A stretch of DNA of 6,681 bases, taken from assembly GCA_903924185.1 (NCBI GenBank), contig CAIYAN010000007.1:1-6681 (forward strand). Reading direction: 5' to 3'. Source of the DNA: an uncultured Opitutia bacterium (GTDB lineage: Bacteria > Verrucomicrobiota > Verrucomicrobiia > Opitutales > UBA953). Under the pieces are notes generated by a model, which was not told the origin of the DNA, ran no database searches, and saw only the letters and a program-made list of their open reading frames with translations. Position numbers and translations under genes: made by a program. Of this stretch, positions 1 through 5,165 are shown one piece after another. Each line of letters begins with the position of its first letter. Position 1 is the first letter of the stretch.

Positions 1-303
1 CATGATGCCGCTGTCGATTTCACCACTGAAGCGGCACTCAAGGGAGATGATGACATCGCCGTAGGCCTTCTCGGTGTAGAGCATATTGCCCTTCATCTTC
101 TCATCGTTCTCACCGACGAGGACGCCATCGACGACCTTCCAAAATTTATTCTCCTTAGCGTCTTTCCAGCCGGTGAGGTCCTTGCCATTGAAGGCGGAAA
201 CGTAGTCGACCTTGGGCACCGGCTCGGACGCGGGGGCGTCGGCGGCACGCAGGGAGGCCGTCAGGGCCAAGGCGAGAAGGGAGAGGAAGCGTAGGGAGCG
301 CAT
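1..303 (-). CDS. Exported DUF1080 / 3-keto-disaccharide hydrolase-domain protein (partial, 3' end off the left edge)
   Basis: I translated this by hand from the ATG at 303-301; 101 codons are present and the frame stays open to base 1. Residues 1-21 are a signal peptide (MRSLRFLSLL, then a small-residue region ending LRAA), so the protein should be exported. From about residue 36 it shows the typical opening of the DUF1080 fold: AFNGKDLTGW, then FWKVVDGVLVGE, GNMLYTEKAYGD, and an SGEIDSGIM segment at the cut edge. This is a concanavalin-like beta-sandwich now named 3-keto-disaccharide hydrolase (PF06439). Some members act on 3-keto-glycosides, but most are uncharacterised, so the substrate here is unknown. 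Such proteins are abundant in Planctomycetota and Verrucomicrobiota. The usual domain is about 180-200 residues, so at least half of this one is missing. It is divergent from the propeller gene at 405. No Shine-Dalgarno sequence precedes the ATG, whose upstream bases are C-rich. Confidence 0.9.
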   Translation of the reverse strand, partial: MRSLRFLSLLALALTASLRAADAPASEPVPKVDYVSAFNGKDLTGWKDAKENKFWKVVDGVLVGENDEKMKGNMLYTEKAYGDVIISLECRFSGEIDSGIM

Positions 304-409
304 AGGGGTGAGTAGAAGACACCTAAAAGGTGTGTAAGTTGCAAGCCTTGGCCTCGTTTCAAATTGCCAGCCCTCGCCGACTGCCCTTAACAAAGCCCAC
401 CCCTATGCG
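299..409. repeat. Inverted 12-bp pair covering both divergent start codons
   Basis: The string CACCCCTATGCG occurs on the plus strand at 398-409 and, inverted, on the minus strand at 310-299. In each copy the ATG is the start codon of the flanking gene: 405 for the propeller and 303 for the DUF1080 protein. Similarity continues a few codons inward (both proteins begin MRSL) but with different third bases. The match may reflect a shared non-Shine-Dalgarno initiation context, a duplicated 5' end, or chance helped by similar signal peptides. No mobile element lies between the copies. Confidence 0.5.
319..333. promoter_or_regulatory. Perfect palindrome in the divergent spacer (possible operator or small hairpin)
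   Basis: ACACCT (319-324) and AGGTGT (328-333) are exact inverted repeats separated by AAA. The element lies 15 bases upstream of the DUF1080 start and 71 bases upstream of the propeller start. That position could let one dimeric regulator act on both genes. I found no convincing -35/-10 pair on either strand in 304-404. A self-complementary TTGCAA sits at 339-344 but has no good partner element. The operator role is inference from symmetry and position only. Confidence 0.3.
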
Positions 410-1382
410 TTCGCTCCTCCCTACCCTCGCCCTCCTTGTCGCCGGTTCCAGCGCTTTTGCCGCCGAAGCCAAATACGAACTGGTCCCTGACTTCATCAAG
501 CCGGGCCAGGAGCGTAAGACCATCGGCAATGGCCACGGCGAGATCGCCGTCGACTCCGCCGGCCTCATCTACGTCAGCGTCCAGGAGGCGAACGCTGGCC
601 TCCAGGTCTACGACCAGACCGGCAAGTTCGTGAAGGCCCTCAAGCTGCCCAACTCCCTCCACGGCTTCGTCATCCGTAAGACCACCGAAGGCGAATTCAT
701 CTTCGCCGCTGTCCTCAACGAACAGCGCCTCATCAAGTGCACGCTCGACGGCACCATCGTGATGGAAATCAAGGCTGACGACTTCCCCGCCGCCCAAGGC
801 AAGACGAAGGACGGCAAGAACTCCCTCAAACTAACGAACTGCGATGTGGCCGCCAACGGCGATATCTACATCGTCGATGGCTACGGCAAGAGCTGGATCT
901 TCCAGTTCGATAAGGCGGGCAAGTTCAAGCAGGTCTTCGGTGGCCCGACCCAGAAGGTCGCCGACAAGGCCTTCGCCAACACCCACAAGGTCTTCGTCGA
1001 CAATCGCTACTCCCCGGCCCGCCTGCTCTGCCTCGACCGCGGCAACAACCGCATGTTCCACCTCGACCTCGATGGTACCAACCCGCAGATGATTGCCGAC
1101 AAGGGCCTGCGTAACCCGTCGTCCGCCTCATTCCATGGCGAGTTGATGTGCGTCGCCGAAATCGCCGGCCGCGTGTCCGTCTGGAACAAGGAAGGCAAGA
1201 TGGTCGCCGAACTCGGCGCCAACGACACCAAGGGCCAAACCAACACCCCGGGCGTGAAGCCTGACGCTTGGCGCACCGGCATCGTGACCTCACCGCACGG
1301 CATCACCTTTGACGGCAAGGGCAACATCCTCGAGACCGAGTGGAATCAGTTCGGTCGCGTGCTCCGCTGGGACGCCAAGTGA
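405..1382 (+). CDS. Exported six-bladed beta-propeller protein (NHL-repeat type, PAL-like)
   Basis: The product is 325 aa. I chose the ATG at 405 because it gives a clean signal peptide (MRSLLPTLALLVAGSSAFAA, residues 1-20). The longer in-frame opening to the GTG at 330 would put 25 unlikely residues before it. The mature protein is a series of propeller blades. Recognisable strands are at about 44-58 (GEIAVDSAGLIYVSV), 145-158 (CDVAANGDIYIVDG), 192-222 (THKVFVD, then LCLDRGNNRMFHLDL), 240-262 and 296-312 (SPHGITFDGKGNILE). The histidines H44, H86, H194, H244 and H298 sit at or near blade starts, several in HG or PHG motifs. This is the pattern of NHL proteins related to peptidyl-alpha-hydroxyglycine alpha-amidating lyase, in which such histidines bind zinc. 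Enzyme activity is not established here, and the protein could equally be a binding scaffold. Its stop codon overlaps the next gene's GTG (GTGA, 1379-1382), so the two are probably co-translated. Confidence 0.85.
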   Translation: MRSLLPTLALLVAGSSAFAAEAKYELVPDFIKPGQERKTIGNGHGEIAVDSAGLIYVSVQEANAGLQVYDQTGKFVKALKLPNSLHGFVIRKTTEGEFIFAAVLNEQRLIKCTLDGTIVMEIKADDFPAAQGKTKDGKNSLKLTNCDVAANGDIYIVDGYGKSWIFQFDKAGKFKQVFGGPTQKVADKAFANTHKVFVDNRYSPARLLCLDRGNNRMFHLDLDGTNPQMIADKGLRNPSSASFHGELMCVAEIAGRVSVWNKEGKMVAELGANDTKGQTNTPGVKPDAWRTGIVTSPHGITFDGKGNILETEWNQFGRVLRWDAK

Positions 1383-2035
1383 TCCGCGGACTGCGCACCG
1401 TCTGCCTACTAGGGGGAGCCTTGTTGCTCCCCCTGTTTGCGTCCGCACATAATGGCGAGTGGTTACTGGCGAAGTGCACGATTGGAGCGGATAACAACGT
1501 GACGGTGCGCATCACCGCCGACGCCGAAGCGAACCCGCGCATCAAGACCCAAGAGGACCTCGTCCGCGAGACGAAGGGGCTGTTGCTACTGCATGACGGC
1601 AAGACGACCACCGACTTCCTACTGCAGGCCAGCCGGGTCGACCTCGGGGTGGATGACCGCCTCGACCCCGCCGCCCCGCTCGGCCACACCCCCGAAGAAC
1701 TGGCCAAGTCCTACACATTACTGAGGCTCACGGCGCGGGCCAGTGTGACACCGCGCAAGTTCACGCTCCGCCTTCCAGAAAACAGCCCGCATACGGTGAT
1801 CCTTTGGCTGGTCGACGAGCGCCTGGTGCAACCGGAGCCGCGCTGGGTGATGCTCATCGGCGGCGACGAGTCGCCCCTGATTGAGGCCGACCGAAGCATT
1901 AAGGACGAAGACCGCCCTTGGTGGCAACGGGGCCGAACGGGCAGGTGGTCCCTCCTGAATGTGCTCATCTACGGTACCTTTGCCCTACTCGCGACGTGGC
2001 TGGCCCGCTGGATCCTACGGAACGTAATGCCCTGA
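1379..2035 (+). CDS. Unrecognised exported protein with C-terminal membrane anchor
   Basis: The product is 218 aa if it starts at the GTG at 1379, which overlaps the previous stop as GTGA. An upstream in-frame ATG at 1340 would put 13 charged residues before the signal peptide and overlap the propeller gene by 43 bases, so I prefer GTG. Residues 1-23 are a signal peptide ending PLFASA; cleavage there would make H24 (HNGEW) the new N-terminus. Residues 24-185 look soluble and strand-rich, with alternating hydrophobic stretches such as VTVRITAD, FTLRLPE, HTVILWLV and RWVMLIGG. Residues about 192-213 form one transmembrane helix, followed by a short tail containing two arginines. I therefore expect a periplasmic domain anchored by a C-terminal helix. 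I do not recognise the family. Weak resemblances are the N-terminal beta domains of HupE-like or CopC-like proteins, which also start 'AH' after cleavage. Synteny suggests a partner role for the propeller encoded upstream. Confidence 0.8.
   Translation: MIRGLRTVCLLGGALLLPLFASAHNGEWLLAKCTIGADNNVTVRITADAEANPRIKTQEDLVRETKGLLLLHDGKTTTDFLLQASRVDLGVDDRLDPAAPLGHTPEELAKSYTLLRLTARASVTPRKFTLRLPENSPHTVILWLVDERLVQPEPRWVMLIGGDESPLIEADRSIKDEDRPWWQRGRTGRWSLLNVLIYGTFALLATWLARWILRNVMP
1411..1434 (+). promoter_or_regulatory. Strong intragenic stem-loop at the operon junction (attenuator, processing or stabilising hairpin)
   Basis: AGGGGGAGC (1411-1419) and GCTCCCCCT (1426-1434) are perfect complements with a 6-base loop CTTGTT; a G-U pair can extend the stem. 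It lies 28 bases after the propeller stop codon but inside the signal-peptide codons of the next gene. The tail is GTTTG, too poor in T for a confident intrinsic terminator. The stem is built with GGG GGA and CCC codons, although neighbouring genes mostly use GGC for glycine. It may lower expression of the second gene or protect the 3' end of the propeller message. Confidence 0.5.
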
Positions 2036-2809
2036 TCAGCCGCAGACGGCATCGACGAAGCCGCCCTTGGCGTCAAAGTGCGGGTTGTGCCCGCTCGCCG
2101 GCAAGGTCACGAAATCCACCTGCGGGAAATGCGCACGGATCATCGGCAGATCTTCATCGCGCACGTAGCCTGACTTCCCTCCGCGGATGAAACGCGTCGG
2201 CCCAGACCATATTTCATCGGGTCCGATGGGGTTGCCGAGGATTTCGGGAATCGCATCAGTCAAGGCCGCGCGGTTCACGGTCCAGCGCCAGCGGCCTTCA
2301 GCGTCTTGGCCGAGATTGGTCAGGATAAACTGGCGCATCCCCCAGTCAGCGACCAGCGGAGTCAACAGCACGTCGGCGTCCTTGCGCGTCTTGATGGCAG
2401 TCAGGTCCAAGGCATTCATCGCCGAGAACTCCACCCGTACACGGTCGCTATAAGTACGCGGAGCGATATCAACGATGGTCAGGTGCGAAACAAGGTCAGG
2501 GCGGTCCAACACCAGCCGCATGGCCGTCTTGCCGCCCATGCTATGCCCCATCAGGTGTACTGGCCCCAACGCGAGCTTCTCGAGTAGCGCCACGATATCA
2601 CCGGCCAACGCCTGATAGCCGCAATCATCGCCCCAGGGCGAGGAGCCGTGGTTACGGAGGTCAGGCGCGAGGACGCGGTAGCCGCGTTCAGCCAAGGCCA
2701 CGCCGGCCGATTGCCAATTACGCGAAGAGCCGAGGAGTCCGTGGAGTACGACCAAGGGCGGTCCTTCGCCGCCGAGTTCGCGCAGCGCAAGCGTCAGCGG
2801 GGCGCTCAC
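2036..2809 (-). CDS. Alpha/beta hydrolase, YbfF/ABHD11-like esterase
   Basis: The product is 257 aa, close to the usual size of YbfF-type esterases (about 250). It is cytoplasmic, with no signal peptide. Motifs in order are the oxyanion-loop HGLLGS (23-28), DLRNHGSS (50-57), the nucleophile elbow GHSMGG (88-93) with Ser90, VDIAP (113-117) with Asp114, and SGHNPHFD (239-246) with His241. Ser90, Asp114 and His241 are the likely catalytic triad. The DLRNHG and IVDIAP motifs, and the cap segment around RQFILTNL and RWRWTVN, match the YbfF/ABHD11 branch specifically. Members hydrolyse short or medium acyl esters or thioesters in vitro; the physiological substrate is unknown. The start is GTG at 2809-2807, overlapping the upstream ATPase stop by four bases (GTGA), so it is the second gene of that operon. 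Its stop codon directly abuts the convergent gene's stop codon. Confidence 0.93.
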   Translation of the reverse strand: MSAPLTLALRELGGEGPPLVVLHGLLGSSRNWQSAGVALAERGYRVLAPDLRNHGSSPWGDDCGYQALAGDIVALLEKLALGPVHLMGHSMGGKTAMRLVLDRPDLVSHLTIVDIAPRTYSDRVRVEFSAMNALDLTAIKTRKDADVLLTPLVADWGMRQFILTNLGQDAEGRWRWTVNRAALTDAIPEILGNPIGPDEIWSGPTRFIRGGKSGYVRDEDLPMIRAHFPQVDFVTLPASGHNPHFDAKGGFVDAVCG

Positions 2810-3915
2810 TGGATGATCCGGCCGGATTGAATCGAAATACCCGACAGGTTCATCTCGAAAGCCTTCGGGTTCGGCGAAGCGGCGAGGCCGGCGGCCTTGC
2901 TGACCTTACCCGCACGGACTAAGCGCACTAAGTCTTGGTTAATCGGACGCGAGCCGACATCGGCACCCCCTTCGACCAACTCAGGCACACGGTCGAATTG
3001 GCCGTCGGCGAGGAGACGCTTCGCCAAACCATCGACGATGAAGACCTCCATGACGGGCAGCACGCCCTGGCCGTCGAGGCGCGGGACGAGTGTCTGCACG
3101 AGAACCGCCTTGAGCGAGGCCGCAATCGAACGGCGCGCCAAGGAGAGCTGTTCGGCCGGGAAGAATTCAAAGAGCCGCTGGACCGCCTGCTGAGCGGAGC
3201 CAGCGTGTAAGGTCGAAAGCACCAGGTGTCCCGTTTCCGCTGCATGGAGGGCCGTTTCAAAGGTCTCCTTGTCGCGCATTTCACCGACGAGGATGACATC
3301 AGGGTCTTGCCGTAAGGCGGCGCGCAAGCCCATCGGGAAGGATTCCACATCGATGCCGATTTCGCGTTGGCTAAAAGAACTCCGCTCGTCCGCGTAGACA
3401 TACTCCACCGGGTCCTCGAGCGTGATGACGTGCAAGGCCGAGTGCTCGTTCACATGGCGCAGCATCGCAGCAAGGGTCGAACTCTTGCCGGAACCAGTCG
3501 GACCACAAACCAGCACGAGCCCTTCCATGAGCTCAAGGGCTTTGAGCATGGTCTTTTCGTCGAGGTTGAGTTCAGCGAATTGCGGGGGCTTGACCTTGAC
3601 TAACCGCAACACGGCGGCGGGCTGGTTACGTTGGAGAAAGGCATTCACACGGAAGCGACCCTTGCCTTGGGCCATGCGGTCAAAGGAGTAATCCACCTGG
3701 CTATCGCGTGCCCAACGCTCCTGGAAACGGGCGGGCAAGGTCGCATCGACGAACGCATGTAACAGCTCGGCGGTCAAAGGAGCCATCTCGGCCTCCACCA
3801 GCTCACCAGCGACGCGCATCAAGGCTGGACGGCCGGTCTTTAGGTGCACATCGCTCGCGCCGTTTTCGACGGCGAGGGCTAGGAGGTCCTCGAAGATCTT
3901 AGGTAGGTCGGCCAT
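2806..3915 (-). CDS. pilT: Type IV pilus retraction ATPase, PilT/PilU family
   Basis: The product is 369 aa, a hexameric cytoplasmic ATPase of the secretion-ATPase superfamily that powers pilus retraction. Residues 1-115 are the PAS-like N-terminal domain, with SDVHLKTGRPALMRV at 21-35. Then come Walker A GPTGSGKSS (138-146, Lys144), the Asp box ITLEDPVEYVY (164-174), Walker B DPDVILVGEMRD (204-215) and the His box (221-238, with H224, H230 and H237). The ATPase core looks intact. The retraction motif AIRNLIRE of classical PilT is degenerate here (LAKRLLAD, 297-304). The C-terminus continues with SRPINQDLVRLVRAGKVS and ASPNPKAFEMNL, as in PilU-like proteins. The pilT label is therefore family-level, and a PilU-type accessory role is quite possible. 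The ATG at 3915-3913 has no Shine-Dalgarno sequence. The hydrolase follows with a 4-base overlap. No other pilus gene is in the window. Confidence 0.96.
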   Translation of the reverse strand: MADLPKIFEDLLALAVENGASDVHLKTGRPALMRVAGELVEAEMAPLTAELLHAFVDATLPARFQERWARDSQVDYSFDRMAQGKGRFRVNAFLQRNQPAAVLRLVKVKPPQFAELNLDEKTMLKALELMEGLVLVCGPTGSGKSSTLAAMLRHVNEHSALHVITLEDPVEYVYADERSSFSQREIGIDVESFPMGLRAALRQDPDVILVGEMRDKETFETALHAAETGHLVLSTLHAGSAQQAVQRLFEFFPAEQLSLARRSIAASLKAVLVQTLVPRLDGQGVLPVMEVFIVDGLAKRLLADGQFDRVPELVEGGADVGSRPINQDLVRLVRAGKVSKAAGLAASPNPKAFEMNLSGISIQSGRIIQ

Positions 3916-3968
3916 GGCGGGGGCACCAAGGTAAGCCTGCGGTCAGCGAGGGGTCGAACCATAATTCT

Positions 3969-4004
3969 CAGCGGTGCACGCTGGACAGCCCGCGGTGGGC
4001 TTTT
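3969..4004 (+). other. Two tandem stem-loops directly before the second propeller gene
   Basis: The first hairpin is CAGCG (3969-3973), loop GTGCA, CGCTG (3979-3983). The second is AGCCC (3987-3991), loop GCGGT, GGGCT (3997-4001), followed by TTT and then the ATG at 4005. The second has the form of a small intrinsic terminator pointing at the downstream gene. It lies between divergent genes, where no upstream transcript needs ending. A CATAAT at 3960-3965 could be a -10 element reading right, but I see no good -35. Its transcript would carry both hairpins as its leader. The role is uncertain; five-base stems in GC-rich DNA can arise by chance. Confidence 0.35.
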
Positions 4005-5081
4005 ATGAACATGCTCATGCGACCCCGCTCCGCCCTATTTGCCCTACTCTGCCTCGCCGCCCTGCCGCTGGCGGCGGTCGAAGTCCTGCCCGCCACCGGA
4101 GCCGACAAGCTGAGTGAGCCCTTCAGCGTCGACTTCGATGCGCAAGGAAAACTCTACGGCGTCGAGTTCACGCCGAGTAATCAGGTCTTCGCAGTCCGCG
4201 ACGGCAAGATCCATGCCATCGCTGGCGTCCGCTGGAATAGTACGGCCAAGGGCGCGCAACCGCCGGCTCCGGCCAAGGCGAAGGACCTCTCCCCAGCCGT
4301 CTTTAATGGCCTCCACGATATCGCAATTGCCCCCGATGGCTCGATCTTCATCGCCGACACTTTTCAAAACCGAATCGTCCGAATTGATCCCAAGACCGAC
4401 GCTGTGACGGCCTTCGCAGGCACGGGTGAAGCTGGCTTTGCCGGCGATGGCGGACCCGCCACGCAGGCCAAGTTCAACAACCCCTTCTGTTGCTCGCTGT
4501 CCCCCGATGGCAAAGCGATGGTGATTGCCGACCTCGGCAACGCACGTGTCCGTCGCATCGACCTCGCCACGAACCGTATCGAAACCATCGCCGGAAACGG
4601 CAAGCGAGGGATTGCTGAGGCTGGCGCCCAAGCACTCACCGCCCCCCTCAACGGCCCGCGAGCCACGTGTGTGGCCAAGGATGGCACCGTCTATATTGTA
4701 CAACGCGAAGGGAATTCACTGATCGCCCTGAAGGACGGGAAATTGAAGACCGTGGTAAACGTCGCCGGTAAAAAAGGCAGTGCAGGCGACAACGGTCCTG
4801 CTGCGGAAGCCCAGCTCAATGGTCCCAAATATATCTGCATGGACGCCCAAGGACGCGTGTTAATCGTGGACACCGAGAACCACGCCGTCCGCGCCTACGA
4901 CCCGACCAAGCAAACCCTCACAACCGTCGTGGGCACGCTCGGCAAGGCTGGGGCTAAAATCGCTCCCGACTGGGCTAGCACGCAACTCAAGCGCCCGCAT
5001 GGAGTCCGCATCGGCCCAGACGGGAAACTCTACGTCAGCGACAGCGATAACAGCCGTGTTCTCCTCGGAACCGCCCCTTAA
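4005..5081 (+). CDS. Exported NHL-repeat six-bladed beta-propeller protein
   Basis: The product is 358 aa. Residues 1-24 are a signal peptide (hydrophobic core ALFALLCLAALPLAA). Three in-frame ATGs (4005, 4011, 4017) could start it. The last gives a compact MRPRS start and moves the ribosome site off the upstream hairpin. Six blades can be followed at about 38-75, 98-139, 155-196, 213-252, 268-310 and 327-358. Typical NHL strands are GSIFIADTFQNRIVRIDP, AMVIADLGNARVRRID, GRVLIVDTENHAVRAYDP and KLYVSDSDNSRVL. Blades 2-5 are joined by a repeated loop of the form AGTGEAGFAGDGGPATQAKF, partly eroded in later copies (AGNGKRG, AGKKGSAGDNGPA). This linker is typical of bacterial NHL proteins and teneurin-like propellers. 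Blade 3 carries adjacent cysteines C162-C163. There are no catalytic residues I can assign, so a ligand- or protein-binding role outside the cytoplasm is likely. It is not a close relative of the propeller at 405. Confidence 0.92.
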   Translation: MNMLMRPRSALFALLCLAALPLAAVEVLPATGADKLSEPFSVDFDAQGKLYGVEFTPSNQVFAVRDGKIHAIAGVRWNSTAKGAQPPAPAKAKDLSPAVFNGLHDIAIAPDGSIFIADTFQNRIVRIDPKTDAVTAFAGTGEAGFAGDGGPATQAKFNNPFCCSLSPDGKAMVIADLGNARVRRIDLATNRIETIAGNGKRGIAEAGAQALTAPLNGPRATCVAKDGTVYIVQREGNSLIALKDGKLKTVVNVAGKKGSAGDNGPAAEAQLNGPKYICMDAQGRVLIVDTENHAVRAYDPTKQTLTTVVGTLGKAGAKIAPDWASTQLKRPHGVRIGPDGKLYVSDSDNSRVLLGTAP

Positions 5082-5101
5082 GCGGGCTTTCGGCCAGCGC
5101 G

Positions 5102-5161
5102 GCGGGTTTTTGGGTTTGTCACCCGCGGGCGGTGCGGGTTGTTTCCTCTTTCAGCACCCGT
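5102..5161 (+). promoter_or_regulatory. Leader with mutually exclusive hairpins before dapA (possible attenuator)
   Basis: Four segments can pair in alternative ways: A GCGGGT (5102-5107), B ACCCGC (5121-5126), C GCGGGT (5134-5139) and D ACCCGT (5156-5161, one G-U pair with C). A can pair with B, B with C, and C with D, the 1:2 / 2:3 / 3:4 logic of an attenuator. B:C is followed by a T-rich stretch; C:D would fold against the dapA start at 5166. I see no lysine-rich leader peptide, and the 84-base spacer is too short for a known lysine riboswitch. TTGTCA (5116-5121) resembles a -35 box but has no good -10. Confidence 0.35.
5121..5144 (+). terminator. Candidate intrinsic terminator after the second propeller gene
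   Basis: ACCCGC (5121-5126) and GCGGGT (5134-5139) form a 6-bp, mostly GC stem with a 7-base loop, followed by TGTTTCCTCTTT. It lies 39 bases after the stop codon at 5081. A second, weaker possibility is CCGCC (5071-5075) pairing with GGCGG (5101-5105), just before GTTTTT. If B:C is a real terminator, dapA needs its own promoter or readthrough. Confidence 0.4.
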
Positions 5162-5165
5162 CGCA

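Noticed and set aside
6..36. Seven-base inverted repeat TGCCGCT/AGCGGCA
   Set aside because: It lies wholly inside the DUF1080 coding region with a 17-base loop, and is likely chance in GC-rich sequence.
330..404. Upstream extension of the first propeller to the GTG at 330
   Set aside because: It would add 25 residues before a standard signal peptide and would start inside the palindrome. The ATG at 405 is better.
1340..1378. Upstream ATG for the anchored protein
   Set aside because: It would bury the signal peptide behind a charged 13-residue segment and overlap the propeller by 43 bases. The GTG at 1379 matches the GTGA overlap used elsewhere in the window.
2027..2052. ATGCC/GGCAT stem around the convergent stop codons as a bidirectional terminator
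   Set aside because: Only five pairs with a 16-base loop and no T-run on either side.
3921..3975. Possible tRNA on the minus strand, suggested by GGTTCGACCCC
   Set aside because: The string resembles a T-loop, but I could not form a T stem, an acceptor stem or an anticodon arm around it.
4044..4703. Minus-strand open frame of 219 codons opposite the second propeller
   Set aside because: It is antisense to a well-supported NHL gene and has no recognisable domain; a composition artefact.
5082..5165. Lysine riboswitch before dapA
   Set aside because: The spacer is 84 bases, well below the roughly 170 bases of the lysine aptamer, and I see none of its conserved core.
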